This document shows positions 35,891 to 45,469 of a stretch of 64,000 nucleotides of DNA, piece after piece. The notes beneath the pieces are model-generated. The model saw only the letters and a list, made by a program, of their open reading frames with translations. It was not told the DNA's origin and did not search any database. The stretch spans positions 62,001-126,000 of the forward strand of contig NCGN01000006.1 of NCBI GenBank assembly GCA_002281575.1, written 5' to 3'. This DNA comes from Sphingobacteriia bacterium 28-36-52. GTDB taxonomy: Bacteria > Bacteroidota > Bacteroidia > Chitinophagales > Chitinophagaceae. How positions within the stretch are numbered: position 1 is the stretch's first letter; the number at the start of each line of letters is the position of its first letter. The position numbers and the translations under genes were made by a program.

Positions 35891-36814
35891 TTATCGGAAG
35901 CTAGGAATGTAAAAATTAGCGCCGGTTGCCCCCGATTTTCCATAATGCACTTCTTTAATAGGGGTATGATCGGACCAAATATTCCAGTTTGTTTCCATAT
36001 CGGTATACCCGTTCTGGCGAAGGAATTGTATAATCTGCCCTTTCATTGCTTCCATATCTTCATTGGGCCTTACATAACACACAAATTGAATGGTCGTTTT
36101 TTTGTAAGGGAATTGGCGCATAAATTCTTCTAATTCCTCTCGCGTTATCATAGAACTATAAAAGGAAGGGGCATTTTTTTCTGTTTCCTTTTGTGTTTTC
36201 TGAACAGGTATATAAACGGGCTCTATAGGTCTTTTATTATTAGTAGGGGGAACACTGCCACTGTATTGCGGCAGGCTATTTTCTTGTTGAAAATATTGGG
36301 TTGGATCGGTAGGTTTTATATTGTCCGAAATCACTTTTTTTGAACGAACAGGCTTATATACTGGCTCTATATATTCAGTTTCGGCTTCATCAATGGAGCG
36401 GGGTGGTGATTTCACACGTTTAACCTGAGCAGGTTTAGGTGATTCCGTTTTAATTTCTTCAACGGGTTTTGGCTTTGGTTCAGGGGGCACTACAGTAGGC
36501 ATTTCAGCGGCTGAATCTATGGTTGAACTATTAATGGCCGTAGAATCAATTAGAACGGCAGCTTCAGCGGAATCTGGTTGAAGGTTCAAATTGGCCTCCA
36601 TGATTTTTCTCTGCTCGTCATACCAAGCTTGAGCGCTGGCATCAACGGTTTCTTTTTCTTCAACAATTGGCACAATGGTCTCTTGTTTTGCTATCCACCA
36701 AAATGCAGCATACCCAATACCGGCCATGATAAACAAAGCCAATACAAGTAGGAGGAATCTTGGATTTTTCTTTTCGTGCGTTTCCTCTCCCGTTAAATCG
36801 GTTGCGGTTAACAT
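35891..36814 (-). CDS. Membrane-anchored Pro/Lys-rich protein of unknown function
   Basis: A 307-residue protein with a short cytoplasmic N-terminus, one transmembrane helix (about 20-42, FLLLVLALFIMAGIGYAAFWW), and a long disordered periplasmic stretch rich in Pro, Lys, Glu and Ser (about 60-215). It ends in a compact C-terminal domain (about 220-307) containing ITREELEEFMRQFPYKKT and IIQFLRQNGYTDME. Such a stalk-plus-domain layout suits a periplasm-spanning adaptor, but I do not recognise the end domain and assign no function. It lies between the DUF5689 lipoprotein gene and htpG on the same strand. Confidence 0.75.
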   Translation of the reverse strand: MLTATDLTGEETHEKKNPRFLLLVLALFIMAGIGYAAFWWIAKQETIVPIVEEKETVDASAQAWYDEQRKIMEANLNLQPDSAEAAVLIDSTAINSSTIDSAAEMPTVVPPEPKPKPVEEIKTESPKPAQVKRVKSPPRSIDEAETEYIEPVYKPVRSKKVISDNIKPTDPTQYFQQENSLPQYSGSVPPTNNKRPIEPVYIPVQKTQKETEKNAPSFYSSMITREELEEFMRQFPYKKTTIQFVCYVRPNEDMEAMKGQIIQFLRQNGYTDMETNWNIWSDHTPIKEVHYGKSGATGANFYIPSFR

Positions 36815-36870
36815 ACTACTAAGTTAAGTTAATTTAAGGGCTAAACCCACTAAATAGCCTTAAAAAGGGG

Positions 36871-38217
36871 CTATTGCGCGGTAATTTTAACATCATCTAC
36901 CTGATAGTTGGTATTTTTTCTTGAGCCAAATGGCCCTGAATCATTCCCTGAATATTTAAAAGCTAAATGAATTTGACCAGCATAATTAGACAAATTGATA
37001 TTACCAGATTTTGTAAATCCAAGCCCAATACCTCCAATAGCACCTTTTGCAATATTCGCATTTAATACAGCCCATTTAGCTTTCCACGGTTGCCCTTTCC
37101 CATCATAATTACTAGAAATCAGCAGCTGCAAAACGGCACCATTATCAAAAGCATCTCGCGTTAAAAAACTAAGTTGTTCGCCAGTGGTATTATTCAATTG
37201 AATAGGCGGCAGAATTAGCCAACTTACAACACTAGTTTCATTGCTACCTAATGCAGTTATAGAAGCAAAACGATTTTGCTGGATCAATTGAATTTGATAA
37301 AACTGCTTACCCGATTCAGCATAATTTGACCATTGAGGAATAGTTAATGATTGATTAGGAGAATACTGCTCAAAATCTTCAAAAAATAATACCGAGGGGC
37401 CACTACTCACGCATCTATTTTGATTGAAATCTACATCACTGGTATCTCTTACCATTAATTGTTTTTGCGAACCAAATTCAGAATAAATTCCAGTTATTGA
37501 ACCACTACCATGGGGGGTTCTTATAGGAGCAAAGCTGGCAAATCCACTGGTACGCAAATAAACAGTTCCGCCACCACAAAATTTCAATGAATGACTATTG
37601 GTTATTTTATTAATGGCATCGCCATAGAATTTTGCTGTATCATTTGCGGCAAATTCAATATTATTTAGTTTTACCAATCTGCTATGCAAACTGTCATGCA
37701 ATTGATTATAAGTAACCTCCAAAGGCAAGGGCATACTATTCATACCTACAACAACTAAATGTTTTGAAAATAATGCAGTAGGCACAGGAACTAATTCTAT
37801 AAAAAGCGGATCCGACCTATCTACTCCCCCACCCAATTGCAACATACCACCATATTCACCCATCCACATACCGTTTAATTTCACAATTAATCGCATACCC
37901 AATGGATAATTGGCAGAGAGTCCAAATCCATCCATACGAATACTAATAGCAGCCGTACTATCCTGCAAAACAATGGTCTTGTAAAAATTATCATTTGCGT
38001 CATTTGCGGTAACAATACCTGTGATGATTTCATTGTCAACAAATTGCTCGTTGTTCCCCGCAATATGCGAATCATACAAAGACTTGATGGATGTATTTGC
38101 TTGTAACCCAGTGCCCATATAAATTGGAGGCGAATCATAATTTCTTACACAAGCATTTAAAAGAACACCCAATATGAACGAGATTAAAAATACTTTACTA
38201 ATGATTATCCATTTCAT
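36871..38217 (-). CDS. DUF5689-type surface lipoprotein
   Basis: A 448-residue lipoprotein (lipobox LLNAC, Cys 23). The first half resembles DUF5689, an OB-like domain (IITGIVTANDANDNFYKTIVLQD, ISIRMDGFGLSANYPLGMRLIVKLNG). The second half resembles a choice-of-anchor beta-sandwich (VLFFEDFEQYSPNQSL, VVSWLILPPIQL, YQVDDVKITA). DUF5689 proteins are found with TonB receptors in this phylum, in a role like SusD. The start at 38217 makes a 4-base ATGA overlap with the receptor gene and implies coupling; an ATG at 38226 is also open. Confidence 0.82.
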   Translation of the reverse strand: MKWIIISKVFLISFILGVLLNACVRNYDSPPIYMGTGLQANTSIKSLYDSHIAGNNEQFVDNEIITGIVTANDANDNFYKTIVLQDSTAAISIRMDGFGLSANYPLGMRLIVKLNGMWMGEYGGMLQLGGGVDRSDPLFIELVPVPTALFSKHLVVVGMNSMPLPLEVTYNQLHDSLHSRLVKLNNIEFAANDTAKFYGDAINKITNSHSLKFCGGGTVYLRTSGFASFAPIRTPHGSGSITGIYSEFGSQKQLMVRDTSDVDFNQNRCVSSGPSVLFFEDFEQYSPNQSLTIPQWSNYAESGKQFYQIQLIQQNRFASITALGSNETSVVSWLILPPIQLNNTTGEQLSFLTRDAFDNGAVLQLLISSNYDGKGQPWKAKWAVLNANIAKGAIGGIGLGFTKSGNINLSNYAGQIHLAFKYSGNDSGPFGSRKNTNYQVDDVKITAQ

Positions 38218-40724
38218 AGTTTCCATTTTATACTGAGAGAATAAAGTGTACCGGTACTGAAATAATACTTATTGGGAAATTTATTGAGATTACCCCCAGC
38301 TGTGTCAAATCGCAACTGTTCATATCCACCTGTAATAATTGATTGATTCAACAAATTGTTAACTCCTAAAAAAAACTGTAAATAATATGCATGCCCATCC
38401 CGAAACTTCTTAATTCTACAACTGTACCCTGCAGAAAAATCAACTATGAATGCATTGGGTATTTCGCTGGGATTACTCATTAAATTATGATCCAAATTGC
38501 TTGGCAAGTTTAGTGCAGCATCATAAGTTCTTCTGATAGGATTAAAAGAAAGCCATTGATTACCCATATAAGAACTGCTCAGGTTTAAAAATAAATTCCC
38601 ATTAGTACGATAAGCCAACCCACTATAAACCGCTAGCTGAGGTAATCCTGTAATTGGGAATTGGTCAATGTACAAAATACCCTTTTCCGAAATGTACTGT
38701 TCGTTATCGGCCATTACACTATAATTGGGTCTTTGGATGTATGCATATTTACCTGCATTAATAGCAGTGCTCAATGTTAAACCTGCACTCAAAGTATAAG
38801 CCATACTAAATTCAAGTCCCAACATACGTGTGTCAATATTTGATAAGGCATAATTAACCAAGTTGCGGTATCCATCATGATAAAAACTCATTACATCCAT
38901 AGCATGTTGGACGCTGACCCAATAAGCATTTGCAGTTAGTTTTAAACTAGGAGCCTGTAAAATATATCCCGCTTCGGTCATGTATGCTTGTTCATTGGAT
39001 ATATCGGTTTGCTTAAGCGAACTAATTCTTGGAGAAATATACAAGTCATTAACCAAGGGAGGTTTAGATGAAAAAGCAGATCTAAAATAAAAGTAATTGC
39101 GACCATTTAATTTATAGGTAACTCCCATTTTTATTTGACCATTACTAAAATAATCGGGTTCTGAATGACCATAAGAATTTTGAGGGAATACACCATTTCT
39201 ATACATTCCTTCGCGCTGATATTGCGTAGCAGTATATTCAACCGCTGCGTTAAAATCAAATTTTGGTAAAGTATATAGCACTTGAGAGTGAAATAACCAT
39301 TGTTGCAAATGCATAGTATAATTATACCCAAAATGATCCCCTACTTTTATTATTTGATTAGGTTTATTTAAATCATTTTGAATGGCAGTACTACCTGGTA
39401 AATTGTCTTCGGCAAATTGATTCCAATTGATTGAGTAGGCCGCACCTAATAAATCATTGATTCGCTTAAAATATTGATAAACTTCAAGTCTATATTGACC
39501 TTGAAAACTGACTAATAATCGACTATTCAACTGAATACGATAACGGGAATTTAGACCCACTTTTTTTGACTGTTCTACCCTGTCTTCTAATAAATAGCGT
39601 GCTCTGTTATCGGTTGTGCTATTCTGATTAATCCAATACAAGTGATCCCAATTAATTTGTAATTGGGAAGGATTCATTTGTATTTGTTTAAATACATCCT
39701 GTGACAATAAACTATCTTTAAAAAAAGAGGGTAAGTAGCGATAATAATCAGGCCTTGGGTCTGCGGCATTAAACCAATCTAAAGCAGTAGAATATTTTTC
39801 GCCCATACTGATTAGTAAACTACTTACTTGTTTAATTTTCTCATGCAAATTGTATTCATGTGAAATCAAGAGCATTGGATGGTGATTAAACTGCCAATTG
39901 GCATTTCTAATTTTATTTGATTGAAAGCCCCAACTGGGTTGATAAAGCTTTGTTCCAGTTAAATCAACCAATTCTTGTGTTATTGCAGCAGTTCTGGTAT
40001 TCATTTGCCTATTGCCCAGCAATACCAAAGAAATCAAATGATTTTTCACCCTTTTATCTATGGATAAAAAATAAGACAACCCTTTAAATTCATTAGGTAT
40101 TAATTGACCTCCAATTCCTTGTTTAAATGCAACACTTGTTGCAACTGACCAACCTTTTTTACTCACACTCCATACTTTAGTAAAAGCAAATCGTTGGTGA
40201 TAGTTTCGATTAGACAAATTCAAAGTAAATGTGGTTTGCGGAAATAATTTACTAGCATTCAATTGCATAAATACCGAATTCCCCAATGCCCCAAATTGGT
40301 ATTCATTGTCTTTTAAACCCGCTGCGTATTGATTGTTTGAAGTCACTTCATTCAATCCACCCCAATTGGACCAAGGAATATTTCCATCCGATAATTGATT
40401 CATAGAAATTTCATGAATGGATTGAGAAAAGTAGCGGTTACTCAAGCCCTTCATTCTGAATCTTCTGATACTAAAACTGAACCCAGTTAATGAACTAAAC
40501 AAGTCTTTCCCAGATTGCAATAAGGATGGAACAAAAGGCATTTCGTCAATTCCTTCAGACAAAGCAGACTCATCGGTATACTGGTCTTGAAAATATTTCC
40601 ACCCATCCTTGTCTAAGCTACTGTCTACCCATTGGTTTTTACTTTTGAGCAAAATTGGCTTAGATGGAGGTTGGGCAAAAGCTACAGCTTGAATCAACCC
40701 AAAAAAGAAAAACAATCTCCGCAT
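38214..40724 (-). CDS. TonB-dependent-receptor-like outer membrane protein
   Basis: An 836-residue protein with a signal peptide (1-19, ending AVAFAQ), a plug-like region (FVPSLLQSGKDLFSSLTGFSFSIRRFRMKGL, then PWSNWGGLNEVTSN) and a beta-barrel of about 700 residues ending SLSIKWKL. It lacks the N-terminal carboxypeptidase-like domain of SusC proteins, as is common for the DUF5689-linked receptor group. Substrate unknown; see the divergent exonuclease/phosphatase gene at 40894. The start at 40724 begins the signal peptide; an upstream in-frame start at 40811 would add a second hydrophobic leader. Confidence 0.85.
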   Translation of the reverse strand: MRRLFFFFGLIQAVAFAQPPSKPILLKSKNQWVDSSLDKDGWKYFQDQYTDESALSEGIDEMPFVPSLLQSGKDLFSSLTGFSFSIRRFRMKGLSNRYFSQSIHEISMNQLSDGNIPWSNWGGLNEVTSNNQYAAGLKDNEYQFGALGNSVFMQLNASKLFPQTTFTLNLSNRNYHQRFAFTKVWSVSKKGWSVATSVAFKQGIGGQLIPNEFKGLSYFLSIDKRVKNHLISLVLLGNRQMNTRTAAITQELVDLTGTKLYQPSWGFQSNKIRNANWQFNHHPMLLISHEYNLHEKIKQVSSLLISMGEKYSTALDWFNAADPRPDYYRYLPSFFKDSLLSQDVFKQIQMNPSQLQINWDHLYWINQNSTTDNRARYLLEDRVEQSKKVGLNSRYRIQLNSRLLVSFQGQYRLEVYQYFKRINDLLGAAYSINWNQFAEDNLPGSTAIQNDLNKPNQIIKVGDHFGYNYTMHLQQWLFHSQVLYTLPKFDFNAAVEYTATQYQREGMYRNGVFPQNSYGHSEPDYFSNGQIKMGVTYKLNGRNYFYFRSAFSSKPPLVNDLYISPRISSLKQTDISNEQAYMTEAGYILQAPSLKLTANAYWVSVQHAMDVMSFYHDGYRNLVNYALSNIDTRMLGLEFSMAYTLSAGLTLSTAINAGKYAYIQRPNYSVMADNEQYISEKGILYIDQFPITGLPQLAVYSGLAYRTNGNLFLNLSSSYMGNQWLSFNPIRRTYDAALNLPSNLDHNLMSNPSEIPNAFIVDFSAGYSCRIKKFRDGHAYYLQFFLGVNNLLNQSIITGGYEQLRFDTAGGNLNKFPNKYYFSTGTLYSLSIKWKL

Positions 40725-40893
40725 AAAATAGACTTGCGGAATTACAAACAATTTAAAAGTATTAACAAGTATTGATTTAAAGAAGCCAGCAATAAAAAAT
40801 GAGTAAAACACCTAATTAAACCCAGCCAAAAAACGGAAAAATTTGCTTTAAATACTGCATGAATGACCATATTGTAAAAGTTATTTTGCTCAA

Positions 40894-41919
40894 ATGAAAT
40901 GGTCATATGTAATAATAGCATGCCTTGCATTGGGATGGCAAGAAAAAAAACCAATTGAAATTGCAGTAATTGGTTTTTACAACCTTGAAAATTTATTTGA
41001 TACCACTGATAACCCATTAGTTAATGACGATGAATTTACACCCAATGGAGGCAAACATTATACTGGTAAAATTTATACCAACAAATTATTTAAGCTGGCC
41101 TATGTACTCAACAATTTTGGCGTACAAGTTCACCCAAGAGGGGCTGCAATTATTGGGGTTGCAGAAATTGAAAATGATACAGTTTTAAATGACTTAGTAA
41201 AGCATTTTTTAATTAAGTCAAAAAAATACCAGGTCATCCATTTTGATTCAAGAGATGCGCGAGGCATAGATGTTGGATTATTGTATCAATCCGATTATTT
41301 TCATCCATATTTTGCTCAAGCGCTAGAAGTAACACTTCCAGGAAAAAGCAAAGAAGCATATTTTACCAGAGATATTTTATATGTAAAAGGGAAACTGAGT
41401 GGTGAAGAAATACATATTTATGTAAACCATTGGCCTAGCAGAAGAGGCGGTGAAGAAAGAAGTGCCCCTGCAAGAGCGGCAGCTGCGCTACTTTGCAGAA
41501 AACATGCAGACTCCATAAGACAAGAAAATACTGCCGCAAAAATTATTGTAATGGGAGACCTAAACGATAACCCAACAGACAATAGCATCATAGAAACCTT
41601 GGGAGCAACAGGAGAATTAAAAAATTTACACAATGGAATATTTTTCAATCCATGGGTACCATATTATAATAGAGGGATTGGAACGCTCGCCAATAGAGAT
41701 GTCTGGGGATTATTTGATCAGATTCTTTTGTCTTATTCATTTTTTGATACCCCCACAAAAAATTGGCATTTTATAAAAGCAGGAATTTACCACCAGCCAT
41801 TTATGACAGAAAATTCAGGACGGTATAAAGGATATCCTATGCGAACCTGGGATGGAAATCATTACAGAGGTGGATTTAGTGACCATTATCCTACATATGT
41901 GGTATTGAGAAAAAATTAA
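40894..41919 (+). CDS. Secreted endonuclease/exonuclease/phosphatase-family protein
   Basis: A 341-residue protein with a short hydrophobic N-terminus (1-15) and an EEP fold: IAVIGFYNLENLFD (metal-binding Asn and Glu region), IIGVAEIENDTVL (Glu), YVNHWPSRRGGEERS (catalytic His), VMGDLNDNPTD (Asp/Asn) and FSDHYPTYV (final Asp-His). These are the DNase I-like catalytic residues. It should cleave phosphodiester or phosphomonoester bonds, probably outside the cytoplasm. Divergent from the TonB receptor/DUF5689 pair, 169 bases apart, which suggests a nutrient-scavenging unit. Confidence 0.85.
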   Translation: MKWSYVIIACLALGWQEKKPIEIAVIGFYNLENLFDTTDNPLVNDDEFTPNGGKHYTGKIYTNKLFKLAYVLNNFGVQVHPRGAAIIGVAEIENDTVLNDLVKHFLIKSKKYQVIHFDSRDARGIDVGLLYQSDYFHPYFAQALEVTLPGKSKEAYFTRDILYVKGKLSGEEIHIYVNHWPSRRGGEERSAPARAAAALLCRKHADSIRQENTAAKIIVMGDLNDNPTDNSIIETLGATGELKNLHNGIFFNPWVPYYNRGIGTLANRDVWGLFDQILLSYSFFDTPTKNWHFIKAGIYHQPFMTENSGRYKGYPMRTWDGNHYRGGFSDHYPTYVVLRKN

Positions 41920-41970
41920 CATTCTACTTTTTAATAATATCTGTAATTTGATTGTACTAAAATCAACAAA

Positions 41971-43911
41971 ATGAAATCTATTAAGGGTCTATTAATCGTA
42001 TTATGCATACTATTTAACCAATTAATAATTGCACAAACTTTTAGTTTTCAACCACAGAAACCTAAAGCAGGAGACAAAGTTGAATTTACATATAATCCGA
42101 AAGGTTCTGTATTGCCAGGAAAGACTAGTCCAACTTTTTCACTGTACCATTTTAATTTTATTGATAAAAAAAATGGGATCGTAGAATCCTTACCAACAAC
42201 GCAAAAAAGCCAAACTTTCACAGGTTCCTTTGTGGTTCCTAATGATGCTAAGTTTTTGGCATTACTAATACAGGAAGAACAAATCATAGACAACAATAAA
42301 AAAAATGGTTTTTTGATTCCAGTTCACGACAAAGAAGGAAACCCAGTAATGGGAGCGGGCGTTGCTCTTATAGACTTGTATTCTGGCTTGGGGGATGCCT
42401 TTCTTGAAATTGGACCAAATCTAGAAAAAGCATTAGAGGCAATGAACAATGAATGGAAAAACTATCCTGAATCTCATTATGTTTTATACCCTCATTATTT
42501 TAGAATAAACTTTCAAACTAAAAATAAAGAGTTAAATAAAATTACTCAAGATCTAATAAAAGAAATCTTAGTTCACCCATCTGTAAAAGAGGATGATTTT
42601 AGTAGATTATCGTCTTTTGCCCGTCTTTTAAAAATGACCGAAGAATCAAATCAATTAACTGCTCAAATGAAATCAAAATATCCTGAAGGAATTTGGAAAA
42701 AAAGTGAAGAATTGAAAGGATTGAATAGCATTATTGATTTAGATAAAAGAATGACAGCCCTTGATGAGATTGTAAAAAAATATCCTGCCAAAACAGCAAA
42801 TGAGAAAGAGGGTTACAGTGGCATGTACGAAATGATTGCGCAAGCCTATGCTAATACTAAAGGGACATTTAATATTGATAAACTATCTTTATATGCAGCT
42901 AAATTATTGCCTGCAGATAAAGCTTCATTGTATAATAATATTGCATGGGATTGGGCTTATAAAAAAGATACCATGTATTCGCAGGCAGAACAATTATCAC
43001 GGGAAGCTACCCATTGGGCTAAAAATGAAATCAACAATCCAACAGAAACCCAACCTGAATTTTTTACATCCTTTTTATGGAAAAATAGAAGAAACTATTA
43101 CTTAGGTATGTATGCAGATACGTATGCTTTTATTTTATCTAAGTTAAAAGATTACAATACTGCCTATACTTATGCAAAATTGGGTTGTGAATCAAGTAAG
43201 TGGTTGAATAGTGAATACAATGATCGTTTTGCTGAAATTGCAGAGAAGGTATTAACCAATGCAAAGCTTATTGAAACATTAAGCCCCTTGATAGAGAAAA
43301 ATACTGCAGGTAGTAAAACCAAGGAAGTCCTTAAAAAAGTCTTATCCAAAGAATTAGGATCGGAATTAGCAGCAAATGAAAAACTTAACTTATTGGCTAA
43401 TGAAGCCAATATAAAAGCAAAGGAAGCAATTATTAAAAAAATGATAGAAGAACCTTCTGTTGATTTTAAACTCAAAAACCTAGAAGGCAAAGAAGTACAA
43501 TTGTCCAGTTTGAAAGGGAAAGTGGTAGTGATTGATTTTTGGGCTACCTGGTGTGGACCTTGCATCGCTTCATTCCCTGGTATGCAAAAAGCATTGGATA
43601 AGTATAAAAATGATCCAAATGTGGCTTTTCTATTCGTAGATACCTGGGAAAATCAGGAAACAATGGAAAAAAGAACAAAAGAGGTATCGGAATTCATTAC
43701 CAAAAACAAATACAGCTTCAACGTTTTATATGATGAAAAAGATGCATCTGACGCCTTTAAAGTAGTTACTTCTTATAAAGTAAACGGAATCCCCACCAAG
43801 TTTATCTTGGATAAAACAGGAAAAATCAGGTTTAAAAGTGTTGGAGGAGACTCCAATGTAGACAAATTAGTGAATGAAATAAGCACCATGATTGAATTAG
43901 CAGGTAAGTAA
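41971..43911 (+). CDS. Thioredoxin-like (TlpA/ResA) protein with long N-terminal region
   Basis: A 646-residue exported protein (signal peptide 1-22, ending IIAQ). The N-terminal 500 residues form a beta-rich segment (about 25-125) and then helical repeats that look TPR-like (for example [15 protein letters not shown]). The C-terminal 150 residues are a TlpA/ResA thioredoxin domain: [20 protein letters not shown] and [19 protein letters not shown], with CGPC at 528-531, and [14 protein letters not shown] periplasmic thiol-disulfide reductase role is inferred; the partner of the long N-terminal part is unknown. Confidence 0.87.
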   Translation: MKSIKGLLIVLCILFNQLIIAQTFSFQPQKPKAGDKVEFTYNPKGSVLPGKTSPTFSLYHFNFIDKKNGIVESLPTTQKSQTFTGSFVVPNDAKFLALLIQEEQIIDNNKKNGFLIPVHDKEGNPVMGAGVALIDLYSGLGDAFLEIGPNLEKALEAMNNEWKNYPESHYVLYPHYFRINFQTKNKELNKITQDLIKEILVHPSVKEDDFSRLSSFARLLKMTEESNQLTAQMKSKYPEGIWKKSEELKGLNSIIDLDKRMTALDEIVKKYPAKTANEKEGYSGMYEMIAQAYANTKGTFNIDKLSLYAAKLLPADKASLYNNIAWDWAYKKDTMYSQAEQLSREATHWAKNEINNPTETQPEFFTSFLWKNRRNYYLGMYADTYAFILSKLKDYNTAYTYAKLGCESSKWLNSEYNDRFAEIAEKVLTNAKLIETLSPLIEKNTAGSKTKEVLKKVLSKELGSELAANEKLNLLANEANIKAKEAIIKKMIEEPSVDFKLKNLEGKEVQLSSLKGKVVVIDFWATWCGPCIASFPGMQKALDKYKNDPNVAFLFVDTWENQETMEKRTKEVSEFITKNKYSFNVLYDEKDASDAFKVVTSYKVNGIPTKFILDKTGKIRFKSVGGDSNVDKLVNEISTMIELAGK

Positions 43912-43943
43912 TTTGGTTAAGAACCCTATTATACTTACTTTTG
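43912..43943 (+). promoter_or_regulatory. Consensus promoter of the rpsF-rpsR-rplI operon
   Basis: TTTG at 43912-43915, exactly 20 bases, then TACTTTTG at 43936-43943. This is a full match to the Bacteroidota sigma-A consensus, and the start codon of rpsF follows 85 bases later, leaving a structured leader. Confidence 0.8.
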
Positions 43944-43948
43944 CAGCC

Positions 43949-43986
43949 CCAAATCTGTATTTGGCAGATTTTCTTGCTTGCAAGAA
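43949..43986 (+). promoter_or_regulatory. Two hairpins in the rpsF leader
   Basis: Hairpin A pairs CCAAAT (43949-43954) with ATTTGG (43959-43964) around CTGT. Hairpin B pairs TTCTTGC (43971-43977) with GCAAGAA (43980-43986) around TT. Both lie in the predicted 5' leader. In several phyla, rpsF leaders bind the S6:S18 complex for feedback control; I do not see the CCG core of the described motif, so an equivalent role is inference. Confidence 0.45.
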
Positions 43987-44028
43987 TCCACTGGGCAAAA
44001 CCAATTTTTAACCAAAAAAATTCAAGTA

Positions 44029-44382
44029 ATGAACAATTACGAATTGATGGTGATCTTTACTCCGGTTCTTTCTGAAGAAGATTTCAAATCTTCTCAAAAG
44101 AAGTTCCAAGACCTGATCACTGAACTGGGCGGTACAACCGTTCACACCAATCCATGGGGATTGAAATCACTAGCTTACCCTATTCAAAAGAAAACCACTG
44201 GTATCTACTGGGTTTTAGAATTCACTCTTCCTGCTGAAGGAATTGAGAAGTTGAAGATCCAATTACTACGTGATGAGCAAGTGATGCGTCACATGATTAC
44301 TCGTCTCGACAAATACGCCGTCGAGTACAACTACACTAAGAGAAATGGCGGATTTCCTAAAATTGAAAAAGCGGAAGCATAA
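44029..44382 (+). CDS. rpsF: 30S ribosomal protein S6
   Basis: A 117-residue protein starting [19 protein letters not shown] and containing [20 protein letters not shown] and [15 protein letters not shown], all typical of S6. The start at 44029 is chosen over an in-frame ATG at 43978 because S6 proteins begin with this MNNYE-type strand and because the upstream stretch forms leader hairpins. First gene of the operon with rpsR, 2 bases away, and rplI. Confidence 0.97.
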   Translation: MNNYELMVIFTPVLSEEDFKSSQKKFQDLITELGGTTVHTNPWGLKSLAYPIQKKTTGIYWVLEFTLPAEGIEKLKIQLLRDEQVMRHMITRLDKYAVEYNYTKRNGGFPKIEKAEA

Positions 44383-44384
44383 TC

Positions 44385-44648
44385 ATGGCAAAGAACGAAA
44401 TAAAGTACCTGACCGCTATTAAGCAAGAGAAGCCAAAGAAGAAATTCTGTCGTTTTAAGAAATACGGCATCAAATACGTAGACTATAAAGACGTAGAATT
44501 TTTGAAGAAGTTCATTAACGAACAAGGTAAATTATTACCTCGTCGTTTGTCTGGTAACTCTTTGAAATACCAACGTAAAGTAACTGATGCTGTAAAAAAA
44601 GCACGTCAAATGTCTTTGTTGCCTTACGTAACAGATTTATTGAAATAG
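44385..44648 (+). CDS. rpsR: 30S ribosomal protein S18
   Basis: An 87-residue protein with the S18 core: [40 protein letters not shown] and [14 protein letters not shown]. It binds S6 in the 30S platform. It carries a single cysteine (Cys 22), so it is not the zinc-binding form. Confidence 0.97.
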   Translation: MAKNEIKYLTAIKQEKPKKKFCRFKKYGIKYVDYKDVEFLKKFINEQGKLLPRRLSGNSLKYQRKVTDAVKKARQMSLLPYVTDLLK

Positions 44649-44671
44649 ACCAATTAGTTAACCATCCCTAA

Positions 44672-44686
44672 TCACGCAAAGCGTGA
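44672..44686 (+). repeat. Short hairpin between rpsR and rplI
   Basis: TCACGC (44672-44677) pairs with GCGTGA (44681-44686) around AAA in the 90-base gap. There is no T-run after it, so it is not an intrinsic terminator; an RNA-processing or stability site is possible. Confidence 0.4.
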
Positions 44687-44738
44687 GACAGTCAAATCAA
44701 AATTAACAGATTGGGCGCTGGGACTAAAAAACAACATA

Positions 44739-45185
44739 ATGCAAGTAATATTAATTCAAGACGTAGACAATTTAGGCGGTAAGAATGAACTAGTAACCGT
44801 TAAAAACGGATATGCTCGTAACTATTTGATTCCTCAAAAATTTGCTGTTGAAGCCAGTCCTTCTAACATGAAACAATTAGAAGAAAAGCTGAAAGTTAAA
44901 GCAAAGAAGGAAGCTGCTATGTTGGCTGAAATCAACAAAGTAATAGATGTATTGAAATCATCTCCTGTAAAAGTGGGTGCAAAAACTGGTACCAGCGGTA
45001 AGATCTTTGGTGCAGTTACTTCTTTACAAATTACTCGTGCCATCCGTGACCAAAAAGGTTACGAGATTGATCGTAAGCGCATCACTATTGTAGACGATGT
45101 TAAAGAGTTAGGAACTTATAAAGCAACTATCGACTTTGGCAACGGAAACAATACAGAGATTGAATTTGAAGTAGTAGAAGGTTAA
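44739..45185 (+). CDS. rplI: 50S ribosomal protein L9
   Basis: A 148-residue protein with the N-terminal L9 domain (MQVILIQDVDNLGGKNELVTVKNGYARNYLIPQKFA), a long connecting helix (about 42-75) and the C-terminal domain (TGTSGKIFGAVTS and RKRITIVDDVKELGTYKATIDF). Last gene of the rpsF operon, followed by a strong terminator. Confidence 0.97.
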   Translation: MQVILIQDVDNLGGKNELVTVKNGYARNYLIPQKFAVEASPSNMKQLEEKLKVKAKKEAAMLAEINKVIDVLKSSPVKVGAKTGTSGKIFGAVTSLQITRAIRDQKGYEIDRKRITIVDDVKELGTYKATIDFGNGNNTEIEFEVVEG

Positions 45186-45206
45186 TCTTTTACTGACAAA
45201 ATAGTT

Positions 45207-45236
45207 AATGCCCCGATTACTCGGGGCATTTTTTTT
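45207..45236 (+). terminator. Intrinsic terminator of the rpsF operon
   Basis: The arms AATGCCCCGA (45207-45216) and TCGGGGCATT (45221-45230) enclose TTAC and run into eight T. This is a textbook Rho-independent terminator. Confidence 0.92.
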
Positions 45237-45249
45237 CTATTGATCCTAC

Positions 45250-45280
45250 AAAATAAGCTAGGAATACCTAGACTTATTTT
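45250..45280. repeat. Second hairpin after the rpsF operon terminator
   Basis: Left arm 45250-45262 (AAAATAAGCTAGG) pairs with right arm 45267-45280 around AATA, with a single unpaired A at 45272. It lies inside the 323-base gene-free interval 45186-45508 and may be a backup terminator; the T-run is short. Confidence 0.5.
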
Positions 45281-45369
45281 AATAAAAATAGCTGCTGTGT
45301 TTAATTGGAATAATTCAAAGAGTATGCTTATTCAACGATATAGAAAGATTTATCATTTTTTGGAAAAAA

Positions 45370-45469
45370 AGTAACCAAATCATTAAAAACCCTATCTTTA
45401 ACTGTCCAAATGCAGAAGTTCCAGGTCTCAGAACGTTTTTACGTAAATGGTTCAGGGTTTTTGGTTACT
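45370..45469. repeat. Long interrupted inverted repeat before the RRM gene
   Basis: AGTAACC (45370-45376) and AAAAACCCT (45385-45393) on the left are complementary to GGTTACT (45463-45469) and AGGGTTTTT (45454-45462) on the right. Only an 8-base bulge on the left interrupts them. The 60-base loop contains a small hairpin, ACGT around TTTT (45433-45444). The right arm ends 39 bases before the start codon at 45509, so it may be a structured 5' leader or a regulator site. A weak -7-like TATCTTTA at 45393-45400 overlaps the left side. Confidence 0.55.
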
